Origin: Isoetes taiwanensis
Taxonomy: Eukaryota > Streptophyta > Lycopodiopsida > Isoetales > Isoetaceae
DNA length: 64,000 bases
Assembly: GCA_021234155.1 (NCBI GenBank)
Contig: JAJEKV010000017.1
Span: forward strand, 183,593 to 247,592
Direction: 5' to 3'
The notes under the pieces were generated by a model. That model was given only the letters and a program-made list of their open reading frames with translations, had not been told where the DNA came from and made no database searches. The stretch's first letter is position 1; every line of letters begins with the position of its first letter. The position numbers were made by a program, and so were the translations under genes. This document shows positions 22,051-35,237 of this stretch, piece after piece.

Positions 22051-23329
22051 AGCCCTTGCCGGGACGCTCTCTAACGCAATATGCTCTCCATCTTCCGCTT
22101 GCATTAAGGACATTGAGCCGTTAGAATCGACCAAATATCCTTGTAAAAAGTAATAATAAGATCTAAGTGATGCAGAGCTACACCTCTCCGACATCATATC
22201 CAGAAGCAAGGTGCGATAGAGTCTCCCCGAGTCAAAACAATTGGTGCATACTGTCTTGCAAGCACAAGGTTGCAGCTCTTTTTCTTACATTCCCTTGATT
22301 GACCAACATAGCGAAAACGGCTCCACGGGGAACGTCACCGAATAGAACATCCGTGCAGCGTAATACAAATCTATTTCCAAAATTCTCTATACACATCACT
22401 TTTACCATAGAAGCCACAGCTTCAAGAATAGATATATCAAAATCATCATGAAGAAAATCTAGCAATGTAAGACAACCTTGCATTCTTCCAAACCCTCAAG
22501 CTAACCGCATTTAGGTGCTCTGACAGACATTTTTCTTCATTTTTTCTCCGCTGATCCGATAAAAAACATGATCGGAACATGATTCCGTCGGAGGCACAAG
22601 CATAGCTCCTCTTTGGTCCTCATGAATTAAATAAAACGCAGTAGGAGCTCCACAAGGATCCATAGGAGGACTAAAAGTAAGCTCTATTCATATAAAGGCA
22701 TAGCGATAGACTCTTTCGATCGACAAGAAATGGGAGGCATGTGTGAATGTAAGGAAACCGAAAAGGGGCTGAAAATATTTTCGGGGATAGATTTTGCATT
22801 TAATATTAACAAACTTTCCACCGATGGCCAAGATTAAATTGTCAAATTGTTTAGTGGAAGCTTTGTATTTGTGTCATTAATTTTTTGCCAACTTATAACA
22901 AGGCATTAATTACACTAAATAAATTATTGAAGGAAAATGCCCTAATTTCAAGGATGGACGGCCTACATAAAATGCCCCAATTGAATCCTAGATCTAACGG
23001 CCCACATCAAAAAGCCCCAAATAAAGGGGCTGCTGGGGTTGATTGAAGTGCAAATACCGACCGGCCCATCTCGTAGAGATGGACGGCGAGATCAATCTTT
23101 ACCAACAATTTCCTTGCACCTTCCTTAACCTAAAATCAAGGGCCACGATTTCTCACGTGCCGATCGACGGCCAGTGGGATGGGGTGCATGCCCCATCCAT
23201 GCCCCATGCATGCCCCCCATCAAATCCAAGGGCCATTGTCGCGACACCTCAAAAAAAATCGACCGTAGAATAATCTCTACAAACTTTCACCCCCATAGGA
23301 CCCATATAATATAATTGTATATATATAAT

Positions 23330-23446
<117 letters not shown>

Positions 23447-25559
23447 TATATATAAGCGTACCAAGCAGGAAGGTTTTGTTGCGACAAATTTGAATTTCAA
23501 AAAAATATATGTATATTTTTCGCAGATTTTTCGATTTTCGAATTAAAAAAAAAGCACGCCGAATTAGAAGGTGCAGACGCCAAAATCTTCCCGACATGGA
23601 AATTTTTTTTGCCGTATTTTTTTACGTTTTATACGGCAAATTGGGGTCAGATCATACAATTCATCGTATTTCGTATAAAACGACAAATTGAACCTATCCC
23701 TGACACAAAAAGGGTAGCATCTATATCAGCAACCAAGAAATATACCTACATTTTATGCAGCTTTTGACAAAGGTTGAGCTAAGCTCATTGTTTGGAAGAC
23801 ATATGTTTCACTTAATTTAAGCAAAAAAAAACCCATTAAATTTATCTCGAACCCACAAATTTATATTTCATGTAGGCTTGAAGGATGCTAGGTCACGGTC
23901 ACCAAATTTTGGCCATCGGACTCCATTTGATGGGCCAAACTCATATCGAGGATGCAAAGCTGCTTATCCCGCGCTTTTATCTTTGCAAGAAAAAGGATAG
24001 CAAAGATTATTTGGCAATTAACAAACAAAGCCGCTGCTTCAAGGGTTTTGCTCTTAAAGGTACGAGAGAACATTAGATACAACACGTAAAACCCGGACAT
24101 CAACATGCCTTGTAACCGACACAAGCGGGTTTTTGTTGGAACAGCCTTATTGTCCACCTTGATGTCCACGCACATCAAGGTCGCTAATATCCCGACATGT
24201 TAAATATGATTGCGCAGTCCTTTGGGCTAACCAAATTTCCAGTAGAATAGTTCATAGTGGCTCCAATACCCCTATTAAACACCCCAGTTAAATAATTAAT
24301 CATTTTATACTTTTGAGGAATAAACCTGTGTTACGAACCAAAATTTTAGTACCAAAAATTTCGATTTGTATTCACATCAAACCATCAGAGTACACAGAAC
24401 AAGTACTGCCTCCCACGAGGCTATATACATGAAAGCCCCGTATACAGATAACAAGACGACAACACAAGATAACTAAATGCACACGTACGCCCGCCAGCTA
24501 TCAGACAGTCTGCACAAGCTTACACGTGTCAGTAACATGCATAAGAGTTATCCAGTAGTGTCAACATGAAGCAACGACTGACGGACGGCAAGAACACACA
24601 TATGGAATCCACCACACCGCCATCATAGCGGACACGCCGCATATATCGCCATATCTAGACAGTACGTCGTCTAGAACCCCCGCGCTGGTGGATCCAATGT
24701 TAGGGAGAAACTGCAAGCATCATAGGGACCCAGGCCATCAGACTGTTGGTTCCACCCACCACCGTCCCATACCAGTGATGAGCTTCGCCTCACTAACACC
24801 AATGGTTCCTAATAAGATAAGTCTCGCTCATCTATATACATGCTAAGCATAAACTCCCTGGAATAAGCACTCAACGTGTTCATTCCCATATCATAAAGAT
24901 ATCTCTACAATGGAGCAGAGCCCCATAGAACTACCAATATCCCCGGCCGTTGATATACACATAACCTTGTCCCATACTAAGGCTATATATATGTATCTCA
25001 CCAGTATAAGGAAGTTCTTATGGTAAGCGTTTGCTTGCCATTATGTTCTTTCACAAGAACACTCTAAGAAGCATGCTATGCATAAGGTTATATCAGCTGG
25101 CTTGATAAAATGCAACAAACTTAAGTGCTGCTACTGACAACCATGAAATCCATCACAGTCCAAGCCAAGCCAGTACCTACTTAACACATACATGCTTCTC
25201 CTACGGAACCGGTTACTGGAGAGGGAGTCACAGAGCTGGTACAGAATACTGTCTAAGGGAGGGAAGTCCTTTAGGCAATCCTGGGATGCTCTTAAAGTGA
25301 AGCTTCATTAATTCTGAGTCTGAGGTAAGATTTGGTTCGTCTCCTTTCCAGAAGACCCATCTACCATGGTAACCAGATTCTCCAATCTTAAGGCTTACCA
25401 ATTGACTCGGAATTGCTCTCAGCTTCACGAGCTACAGCAACGCTGCAACCACTTCCACCCTCTTGATATTCTAAGCTCTGCTTCCAACTTTCTTCTCCAA
25501 ATCCCGCTATTCAATAGCTTCCAGATTTCCTTCTGTAACCGTTTCCTCTTTTTCCTCTT

Positions 25560-25735
25560 TTGGTAACAGGCCGCCGCCTTGATGAAAGCACACGCCCCGC
25601 TGGCAGGGCCACGTGGCAGCATCCCGGCAGCAGGGCAACCCTCCGGAACAGATCCGGTCCCCCGGGTCTACCCTTCGCCAGCCTGTTTTCGCTACAGGGA
25701 AGGCACGCAGGTGGCATCCCCCGATTTAAGGGGTG
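25560..25735. other. GC-rich island
   Basis: A stretch of about 175 bp rich in CCGG, GCAGG and CCCGGG within otherwise AT-rich DNA. It is followed by two small hairpins (TGGTTTATAAACCA at about 25754 and ATGGTTCTTTTGAACCAT at about 25792). No gene was recognised; it may be part of an old LTR. Confidence 0.5.
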
Positions 25736-27815
25736 CTCACCTTTTACTATCCCATGGTTTATAAACCATTAAAAATGCCTTTTAAGGCTCTATGGTTCTT
25801 TTGAACCATTAAACATTTTACCACCTTAACTACATTGTTTCCACAATGTTAAGGCACCCCGCAACCACGTTCCCATTAGAACATCTGGTTGCGCCCTGGT
25901 CTAAGATCTCCCATGCCGTGGTGCACCACAACAACTTAATCTAGACTAGGGACATGCGACCCTTATAAACATCCATTATGCCTAATATTCAAATGCATGC
26001 ATAATTACAAACAATGGTCTGCAAAAATATTTAGGCATAACAACCTGTGATCAGAAATGCTTGATATTATTTACATATATGATTCTCCTTTATCATTGGA
26101 GAGCAAAACAGATTTAAAACAACCACTTTAACTTGTTAAAATGTAGGTCTGACAAAAAAAAGTATCTCTCAACTTCATATGCCTTATAGTCAATTCACAT
26201 ACCTTAGTATCACCTTGGCATATGCTAACTGTCTTCCACAGAGGAACAATTGGAACTTTGATCGTTCTCCTTGATCTTATAATTCGAAGAACACTTCCTC
26301 TCACAGTCTTCAGATATCTCTTCGGCTCTTTTCAATTTGTCACCTACAAACACTTCAAAACCTGTATACTTTATACTGCATTGTGCATCATTTTTGGAAG
26401 TCTCTGTGCCCTATATATGTGTTCCATACACATCAACAACTTTAGCATCAATGTCGTCATCTAAGTAAGCCTGAAAGTCACCATTATCACAATCAATCCC
26501 ATATTTGATTGCATCCACTGCAAACCTCTTTAAGGCTATGGTCTTATCTCCCTGAAAATCAGTGGGAAGCTTTCCACAATCATTTAAAGAAGTAGCATTG
26601 CTTAAAGCATCATTGTTGAAATGATGCACTCCATGGATCCAACAAAGGTAGAGAACTGGTGACATCAATTTCCTAACTTTGCAGCTCTTCCTTGCTTTTT
26701 GAGCTTTTATAATCTGTATTTTCATCATTCATTTGTAACACCCTCGCTTTTATTCATGGCAATAGCTTTGTTCTTCTTTGCTTAAAAAGTTTTGCATAAG
26801 TTGTCATTTCAAACGCAATTCTTTTTTTAAAGCATGTGAAATGCCACTTTAGTTCTCTATGAGTTCAGAATGTCTAGTTTGCTATATATGCCACCCAACT
26901 TTATCTAGCCTTTCCCGGTGATATTTTGCGAGGAAAATGTAAAATTGTTCCCGCTGCGTTTAGAGATCCAAGACATGCCTCACAAATCTTCAACCTTCAA
27001 AAGTTTGGGAAAAGAAATTACAAATATTCAAGATACCAACAAAAAGGAATCAATCATGATCGCATGGCATGAGATTCACTGGCTTGCACAGAAGACCTCA
27101 GTCCTTGGTTGCAGAATGTGAAAAATAAACTAAAATTTTGAGATGGTGATGCAGCCAGCAATAGGTACGGGACTTGACAGATTTAAGAACGTAGTTATTT
27201 AATTTATAAGAACTTGCAATTCTCTCCAAAATACAAACTTGAAACAGTTACATAAAGCTATAGGCCAAAACACCATTGAGAGTCCATAGGCCAAAACTAC
27301 AAAAGCCAGCAAGTCATGCCAATTGGAGATGGGTGCAGGAGTGACGGATCATCCTATGCCAATAAACAGCCAGAACAATAAATTTATTTACACCTATATA
27401 CATGTGCATGTGCTTTTGTTGGCTGTGGAGAGAAAAAAATATTATCATGCCAACATCATTGATTCCCCAAATCCACGCAAAATGCTCTAGATTCTTTATA
27501 TACAACATGGTTTGAATTCACTATAAGCTATGAAGGAACCAACATGGGCAAATACAATAAAGCTAATAAAAAGATAACAAAGCAGAAGCCAGAACCTGAT
27601 CAAAGACCTTTGTGACTGTGATCTTGCCCACAATGTGGCAACATTTCTTTGTTACAAAAGCTTGATCTTCTATGTGAATTCCTGCTTTACCACATGCACG
27701 CTTTGCTCATCAAATGTCCAAATATCTCATGCAAACCTCTAAATATCTGCCATAAATAAACCAATTTAAATGATAAGCATTAAGATAATCAACCAATGCA
27801 AAACATAAGAGATTT

Positions 27816-28075
27816 TCAACATGTTAATCAATTCTTACCTGAATACTTACGGTCCATTCCTAGCAAATCATTCACCCATAATCTCAACATGTTAATCAAT
27901 TCTTACCTGAACACTTACGGTCCATTCCTAGCAAATCATTCACCCATGAGCAGCCGCTTGATGCTTGTGATAGTCAAAAGAAACACAGAAGATAGCATAG
28001 CTGCAACCAGCAGAAGAAACGGCTTAGGGCTTCTAAAGGTCCATTCCTAGCAAATCATTCACCCATGAGCAGCAC
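27816..28075 (+). repeat. 68-bp tandem repeat plus partial third copy
   Basis: Units at 27816-27883 and 27884-27951, each with TCAACATGTTAATCAATTC and CCTAGCAAATCATTCACCCA. A third, partial copy (GGTCCATTCCTAGC onward) is at 28038-28075. Confidence 0.85.
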
Positions 28076-28169
28076 AGATGACTCATTTAGCGTTTTAAAC
28101 TTTTCAGGGCCAGCAATCCGCCTATTCTTATCTTCCATTTTTCTCCGAATCGTCTTTTCTAAGCTCTTT

Positions 28170-28465
28170 TTTCCCCGGCCGGGCAATCCGCCCCTTTTTT
28201 CCTCGAATCATCTTCGCCGGACATGTTTTATTGATGGATAAACAGATTCTACTGTATATCCGCCCTATGCCCCGTGATATCCTTTTGTGGAAACTAATGA
28301 TCGACTCTCGCCATTCTTCCCTTCAAAGTATCCGCCCTTTTTTTTTCTCTGAATCATCTTCTATTCTAACTATTTCCCTTTAAATCTTCGCCAGACATCT
28401 TTTTAAGTGATGGATAAACAGATTAATTTTGATATGTCCGCCCTATGCCCCTGCATATCCTGTAT
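28170..28465 (+). repeat. Diverged direct repeat pair
   Basis: ATCCGCCC, GAATCATCTTC, GATGGATAAACAGATT and TCCGCCCTATGCCCC occur in the same order twice (about 28185-28285 and 28330-28460). Probably a partial tandem duplication. Confidence 0.6.
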
Positions 28466-28667
28466 TAGGGACGTTGAAACTTGCACGACTGACATAGAGC
28501 CAAGCATCTGCTTGAAGCCCGCAGTGCCATAGCCGCCTTCGCGAACCCTAGCCAAAAAAAAACATCTAAAGAAACCGACGTGGCATCATCTCCTCCATTG
28601 GCTTGATCAAATGCGAGCGCCCAAATTAGGGTCAGGTCCAACACTTACACAATAACATTATAATATA

Positions 28668-29000
28668 AGATAGATAAATAAAGTATGAACTTGGATGTCT
28701 TCTGACTTCATGGCCCAATGGATAAGGCGCTAGTCTACTTAAATCGACATTCAGTTGATTCGACCGTGAAGTAAGCCTTGGGATATTGATTTTTTTAAAT
28801 AGGTTCTTGGATAGAGTTCAATTTATAGATTTTGAACGAACATTTGCTTTCTCTTCTATAGTTCCTTTATAAGGTTCAATCGCCAATATACGCTTTTATA
28901 TGTAATAATTATTTTTCGTTTGATACGGCACAAATTTGACGTTTAATACGTCAAAAATATCGCCCAAAAAATTCCGGCGTCGACAAAATTTTAGCGTATA
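28668..29000 (+). repeat. tRNA-Arg-like SINE, copy 1
   Basis: 28704-28772 resembles a tRNA-Arg head: an A-box-like TGGCCCAATGGATAAGG, a degenerate B-box (GATTCGACC) and near-pairing ends (GACTTCA with TGAAGTA). A body follows with TTTTGAACGAACATTTGCTTTC, then a tail with 'TTTAATACGTCAAAA.AT.CGCCCAAAA'. The leader and body recur at 61556-61860 and 62632-63056; the last copy also has the CGCCCAAAA tail and ends in poly(A). The anticodon arm is not intact, so this is not a working tRNA. Confidence 0.65.
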
Positions 29001-29326
29001 TTCTTAGAGAGGCTATCTAGCTTGCATCGCGGGCCGTCCAAGGATTGTCTTGGGCATTGGTTTGCGCCGGCGGGCATATCGACTGGTGAGGTGCATCGCA
29101 GAGGATGGGACTGGGTTGGATGCCTCGCTCCGCGATATCTCGAGTTTACAAGCTCCTTGCCCTTGGTCGACGCCGCCTTTACTTGTTGTAAGTGCTACCA
29201 TGTTTTTTATTTGGCTATCTACACTTTAGGGTTTTCTTTGTCGGTAGGTCATATTCTTCAACGAAGTTTTTCCCCGCTTTGTCTCAGGTTCGGTGTATTT
29301 TTGGTCTGCATGGCTTCCGTGTCCAG

Positions 29327-29985
29327 TCAAACCGACCCAATAATTCCGTTTTCAAGTTCTTTGGTCACTATTTTGAAGTTCTCACGATTGTACAAATTGG
29401 TTCTTTGGTTGTTCTGGAGAGTCAAATCGGTTTTTCTAGGGTCGATTCAAGGCGCGTGTATGGGTTCAAATGTCATCCAATCGTTGTTCTACAGCCCAAT
29501 CGGCTTCTTGTGGTTAATTGATTCAAATCGGGCTACAAAACTGTTGAGTTCTTCAAACTATTCACCTTAGCCATATGTTTTAACCTATATAGTCTTTTTT
29601 TTCCTATAACATCAATTGTGTTAAAGATCGAGGTGAGCATGGTCGGGATTAGCAGCTTGCGTGTGCTTTTGTCAGTGTCCGGGTCTATTTTGGTCTCCTT
29701 TGCCTCCGCGCCCCAAATCAATTCGACCCAATAATTGCTTTTGCTGTTGGTCACTATTTTGAAGTTCTCGGTGTACAAACCGTTTTTTGGTTGTTTTTTT
29801 GCAGAGGCAAATCGGTTTTCTAGGTTCGATTCCCACCGTATGGGTTCAATGTCGCCCAATCGTAGGTTCTACAGCCCAATCGGGCCCTCTTTGTGGTTAT
29901 ATTGATTCAAAATGGGCTACAAAACCGTTGAGTTCCTCAAACTATTCACCGCATGGCAGATGTTTTAACCTATATGGTTTTTTTT
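29327..29985 (+). repeat. 390-bp direct duplication
   Basis: Two copies (about 29327-29585 and 29717-29985). Each runs from TCAA.(C/T)CGACCCAATAATT through GGTCACTATTTTGAAGTTCT, CTACAGCCCAATCGG and GGGCTACAAAAC to TTTTAACCTATAT. Neither keeps a matching reading frame. Confidence 0.75.
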
Positions 29986-32900
29986 AAAAGCGCACTCGTT
30001 GGGGAATGCTTGTGGAGTTGGACACGCGTGCTCCTATGACTATGATCCGGGGGCATGCCCGTCTACTTTTGTGCAAACATGGTAAAACAAGGTACATTCG
30101 TTCCTTCAGTACAAATATTCATCGAGATGCAGATTCATCGGGATTGTTAATTGATTGTTTCCAAGCTATCAACCCCATTGGAAGATTAGTTGGGAAGTTA
30201 CGGGTGAGGTGAATTTGTTTTATCACCGTCGAGAAACTCTCATAACCCCAAGCATCCTGTCATCATCTTTTTTCCAATAGTAAGACGGTAATCTTGATTG
30301 GGATGCTTTGAATATGGGTTGGACATAAGTAAGCCTCGGATGAAGTAGCACTTGACCGATCGAGCATGAACTTAGTGGCGGTGTTATTTGTAGCCAAGCC
30401 GGGGTGAGGTGACTTCACATTACGCATCCGCTTCTAGATCATATTAGATAGGTTTAGACTGCTAAAGACTTTTACAACTACTTTAGACAGATATTGAACC
30501 AAAGATACTATGTTCGCCCTATTGTGTTTGAAATGGCATTGTTTGCGGAGTTTTAAATGGTGTGAAGCTGATATCGTAGGCTTTACATAGCTATATCTCG
30601 GTGATAGAAGCAATCCTTTTTCCTTGGCACGTAAATTTGCGTCATGTCGATTTGAAGGTAGATCTTCAATATTCGTAAAGGTAAAATTGGTTCTTGCATT
30701 TATAAGCTATATGTTTAAAAATCACCCACCGGTCTTTTAGTTTTGAGGGGACACCCGGTAATCGAAGCCGTTTTGAACTAGCTGATTTATGTGGCTCATG
30801 TACTTTGATTTATTTCATCCATTTGTGCTATGAATTTGGAAAACATGTACCTAGCATTTTTTATAGATTATTCTCTAAGCTTTTTAATGCATGCTCATGC
30901 TTAAGAAATGGAGCTCCCTTGTTGAAGTTACAAACCCGGTTATTACTGGCGGTTATAGACCGTGAGTTGCAAATGCACTTTGTTACATTTGACATATTTA
31001 GACTAGGAATTTGAAAATTGTGTACCTAGCGTTACTTTTAGATCTTCCCTTGAGCTTTCAAATGGATTCTCCTGTTGGTGAAACAGAGCTTGCATGTGCA
31101 AGGTATGCCAATCTTACCATAGCCATTGCCTAGCAATATATGCATTCAAGCTTGTGCTGATTGCAAGTTAATTTATTTTCATTTATTTTAGAGACCCTAC
31201 AGTTCAAGCAGTTATCTATGGACTACATAGCCTGGCTAGGAAAAACTGTGAAGAGCTAGGCTATGTTTGTGCTTGGAGTGGCCTAATTCTCATCCTCATG
31301 TGTTGGAAACTATACCTTATTCAGTTGATTGGGAGTGATTCATCTCTGGCATACAGCTAGTTCCTTTATACAGCTAGTTCAGGCTGCATAACTTCAGTTA
31401 GCAAGAGCTGAAGGATGCTAGTTGGCTCTCAAATCTTATGTGAAGAGCTTCAGGTAAAATGTCCTGCCTATGCTTGTGCTTAGTGAAACATGATTTCCAC
31501 TCCTTGCTTATATTGAATTGAGGCGTAGGTGTGCACGTTTTTATGTGGATTGGATGCTTTGATATAATATGCTTGCCTCTACATAGACAGCCAAGGAAGT
31601 AGTGGTGAAGGCTCCAGGATACAGTATATGCGATGAAGGTGGAAAGCTGTAAGTGAATCATTATTATTTTTGTAAATTAATTTCATCATCAAAGGGTAAG
31701 GTTTGTTGAGGAGACCGGTTTGGGCCAAATGAAAATTACAAGGACAGATTAGCACCGACATAAACAAATCTGCAGTTACTTGGTGTAGAAATACATGCTT
31801 TTGTAGATGCTTGGGGTTGTCGGATTCTTCTCATAAAGTCGTCAAAGCTTTGCTTTTCATCTTTGATAAAAGTACTGTTCATCTTGCTACAATGTTTAGA
31901 ATGGGTCTGTGGTTTGCATAAATGTTTTTCTAATATCGTGCTACGCTTGCCTTTTAAATTTGATATCTTAGCTATCGACCATATGTCCCTTAGCCAAAAA
32001 GTATTTTACACGCAACTATTCAACTATTAACTTAGTCTATTACCTTCAAAATAAGGTTGTCCAACACAATTTGCATGTTTATTTCTAATTCCACCACGAA
32101 ATGTGCAAGTCTCAATGAGGACATTCCCACTTTTTTTTGCTTACATACTTTATCTCTTTCGAAAATTTCTAGTGAAAAGATTAAATGCGACTTTAGAGAA
32201 ATATAAATTAAACATCAAATATTAAAAAATCACACCATGAAAATAAAAATGAAGAAGCATCAACTATTTCATATTTAAGCTAGCCTCTTAAACTTGGATT
32301 CAAAGTTAGAAAAATAAAGATAAGGAGCCATGAAATTATTAATTAATAATGTATATGTTAGCTAAGAAATTAAAAAATGCTCACTATTTAAATGAAAAGA
32401 AGAACACTGAGGGCATTACTAGTATGACTTCTAGAAATGCTTTATTTTTTTAAACTTTCAAAGCTACGCAATGTGTGTAACATTCGACATGAACATTTGC
32501 CATAGCCAGACCTTAGACCTCCTTTGTTGCCAAGGCTTGGGTCGTCAATGTTCAGGGTTAAGATGCATGTTATGGATACTTATAATAGGCATTTAATACC
32601 TACATACATGCATTATAAAGGGACCATAATAATCCTGGCCCAATATTGAGACAATAACACTATTAGCAATAATAATATGGCGAATAGATTAGATAAGAAT
32701 AGACTCGTGGATTGACATGTACACCTACCTGGAAAGGTGCATTCCAGTAACAAATTTAACTATATAAAACTATATTTTGGTGTATACATATAGAGGGATG
32801 GATGGGAGGTATGAAAAGGTGCTTTTGTTGTGAATAGTAGTAGATAAGGGGGTTTCTCCCAACCCTAGGATCGTAGGTGGTATATCAAAAATAAATGAAC

Positions 32901-33411
32901 GTGATCCCTTGGAAGAATTGGCTTCTCGCCTTTTCACTATAATCTCTGAAGAAATTGTAACCATAACTCGGCCAAGAGAGACTGTATTAGGACTACTAAT
33001 TACAAAATATAACTTCCACGAAAAGTTCTTACTATTTGGAACTTGGAAATTGTACCACCTGTTGGTTCCTTGGGGATTACCCGTCCACATGAATATGCTT
33101 CATGATTATCTATACACATGAACATCCTTGATGATATCTACACATGGGCCTGATACGTTTGACTGTTGGCCACAAAAATCATATCAAATGTATTTGATTG
33201 TTGGCCAAAGAAAGCATATTAATCATATCAAATGCATTTAAAAATCTAGGGGAATCTTCATGGAATCTTGAAGAAATCTACATAGAATCTCGGGGAATCT
33301 AAAGGAATCTGGGGTAACCTTTGCGAAACCCCACTACTTTCCCACCTTCCTTTGCACCTACCCCTTTTTGCACCATCCCAACGGTGCGTGACTTGTATAT
33401 ATATCTGATCT
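29986..33411. other. Non-coding region
   Basis: AT-rich, with scattered short open frames without recognisable domains. Nothing in it could be supported as a gene, RNA or defined element. Confidence 0.5.
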
Positions 33412-33831
33412 ATATATGTTCTTATGTTTGTCGCGCTTATCCGACCGTCCGTTCGAGATCCGGCTGACTCCGCGTGGCTTTGGGACATATCCCTACGACC
33501 CAGAGATGGCTTTGGGAGTTTACATATAATATGTGTCTGCGGGTCCTACGGTCCAGATTGATCGATCCCGGACCGTCCGGACCGAGATCCGGCTCGCTTC
33601 ACGTTGCTTTTAGATATATCCTACATGATCCTACGGTCGAGCATTGATCATAATCCTTGGTCCAAAATCCCACGACTCACATTGCATGCTCCTGCCTTCG
33701 TATTTTCAACAACTTTTAAGGAAAGACTTTTAAAATTTTTATGTTATTGGGGATTCAACCCGGTCATTAACCCCTCAACCCCCCATTCTAACCACTAGAC
33801 CAAGCATTAATTCTATAAACAATCAATTTAT
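33412..33831 (+). repeat. GTTCTTATG repeat family, short copy
   Basis: Begins TATATATGTTCTTATG and carries the family's CGAGATCC/TACGG-type internal repeats and a minus-strand tRNA-like segment (33745-33806). It ends where the next copy starts. Compared with the other copies, several CAG or CTG positions look altered. Confidence 0.75.
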
Positions 33832-34141
33832 GTTCTTATGTTTGTCGCGCTTATCCGATCGTCCGATTCGAGATCCGGCTTTTACCACGTGGCTTTGGGA
33901 CATATCCTACGACCGAGATGGCTTGGATGTGTACCGCGGTCCTACGGTCCATTGATTGATCGATCCCCGTGGGATAGAAAGATCCGGCTTGCTCCGCGTT
34001 GCTTTAGATATATCCTACATGATCCCTACGGTCCAGTTGATCATAATCCTTGGTCCAAAATCCTCAACGACTCACATTGCATGCTCGGGCCTTGGTATTT
34101 TCAACAACTTTTAAGGAAAGACTTTTAAAATTTTTTATGTT

Positions 34142-34206
34142 ATTGGGGGGATTCGAACCCTGGTCATTAACCCCTCAACCCCCCATTCTAACCACTAGAC
34201 CAAGCA
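34142..34206 (-). repeat. tRNA-like segment within repeat copy A
   Basis: On the minus strand, GGTCTAGTGGTTAG matches a pol III A-box and GGGTTCGAATCCC a B-box, spaced as in a tRNA. The sequence between is not a normal anticodon arm and the ends do not pair as an acceptor stem. It is a tRNA-derived module (Glu/Asp-like head), also present at 33745-33806 and 35556-35621. Confidence 0.6.
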
Positions 34207-34306
34207 TTAATTCTATAAATAATTTATGTTTCAAATATACTTAAGGGTAATATCTTAATTAAGATAAAATAGAATATAACATTCTAGTAAGGAAATAGGA
34301 AAATAC

Positions 34307-34383
34307 TTCCAGAAAGTTCTAGGATGTTTTGAAAGTTTCAGAATGTTCCAGGGAGTTCTAGAATGTTCTAGAAATTTCTAGAA
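34307..34383 (+). promoter_or_regulatory. Heat-shock-element-like pentamer array, copy A
   Basis: 34356-34383 reads TTC-nn-GAA three times with exact 2-nt spacing, giving six perfect alternating HSE half-sites. Further TTC/GAA-like pentamers precede it from 34307. Plant heat-shock factors bind three or more such pentamers. The array could also be a chance product of a degenerate decamer repeat (GTTCTAGAAT). Confidence 0.45.
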
Positions 34384-34926
34384 TGTAAGGGAATCCAAGA
34401 GAATTAGAGGGAATCTAAGGAAATCTCATAAATTGTAAGAGAATCTAGGAAGATATTTACAAGTCTAAGGAATCTCTTAAAATCTAGTTGAATCTAAGGG
34501 AATCTAAGAAAATCTTGATGAAGTCTTAGAGTTTTTAAGATTTTGAGAGAGAGCCACAATAGAATATTCTAAAATGTTTCATAATAAAGGTGTACAATAT
34601 AAATCTTGAAAAAAAAAATGGTCTAGATGCTCAGGGTAAGCGCCTCAGTCTAAAAATAGAAAGTGTTTTAGAAATGTTGCACAGATCCAAAATAGATTAT
34701 TTTGGAAGGTTCTAAATGCTCATGGGCAAGCACCTCCTAAGAGAATCTAGGGGAATATTCATGAATGCTAAATATAGTACATAGAATGTTGAAGAATATA
34801 GAGGAATCATAAGAGAATCTTAGTAGAAATCGTTGGTTACCTAGAGCCACAGGGCCTTGCATCGTAAGAACATGCTAAAACTGAAACAATGCGCCGTAGG
34901 ACGTGTTAAATCTCTTGTATATCTGA

Positions 34927-34928
<2 letters not shown>

Positions 34929-35012
<84 letters not shown>

Positions 35013-35237
35013 TATATTATATATTATATTATATTATATTATATTATATTATATTATATTATTATATTTATATTATATTATATTATATTATATTATATAT
35101 TATATTATATTATATTATATTTTATATTATATTATATTATATTATATTATATTATATTATATATTTATTATATTATATTTTATTTTATTTTATATTTTAT
35201 TTTATATTATATTATTATTATATTTATATATATATAT
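34929..35237. repeat. (TA)n then (ATTAT)n microsatellite
   Basis: About 39 TA units (34929-35006) followed by a long imperfect ATTAT pentamer run to about 35235. It sits exactly between repeat copies A and B. Open frames through it are artefacts. Confidence 0.95.

Larger units (their letters stand above)
19775..22483 (-). pseudogene. Possible broken multi-exon gene, unrecognised
   Basis: Several minus-strand open blocks (22483-22232, 22209-22009, 21704-21513, 21181-20960, 20905-20681, 20044-19775) have protein-like composition. Examples are LLDFLHDDFDISILEAVASM and LRNIAYLIEFCVEKFGLEWV. The first looks like an alpha-helical (ARM/HEAT-like) repeat. I could not chain them with clean splice signals or name a family. 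Part of it (19885-20045) is duplicated at 21895-22050. It could be an old captured gene or chance open frames. Confidence 0.2.
33832..34928 (+). repeat. GTTCTTATG repeat family, copy A
   Basis: A unit of about 1.1 kb: internal GATCC(TACGG) repeats, a minus-strand tRNA-like segment (34142-34206), a run of heat-shock-element-like pentamers (34307-34383), a degenerate GGGAATCTAAG repeat (34385-34530), and an end at GCGCCGTAGGACG next to (TA)n. Copy B starts 1,406 bp later and is nearly identical. Confidence 0.85.

Noticed and set aside
26735-26760. LTR start (TGTAACACCC) of a Ty3-type element
   Set aside because: No second LTR, primer-binding site or polyprotein was found in the window.
27816-28075. 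CRISPR-like array
   Set aside because: Direct tandem repeat without unique spacers, in a plant nuclear context.
28704-28772. Functional tRNA-Arg gene
   Set aside because: Anticodon arm and B-box are degenerate, and the same segment recurs as part of a longer dispersed repeat.
29022-29570. 182-codon hydrophobic protein
   Set aside because: The frame spans a non-coding duplicated segment whose second copy does not keep it open.
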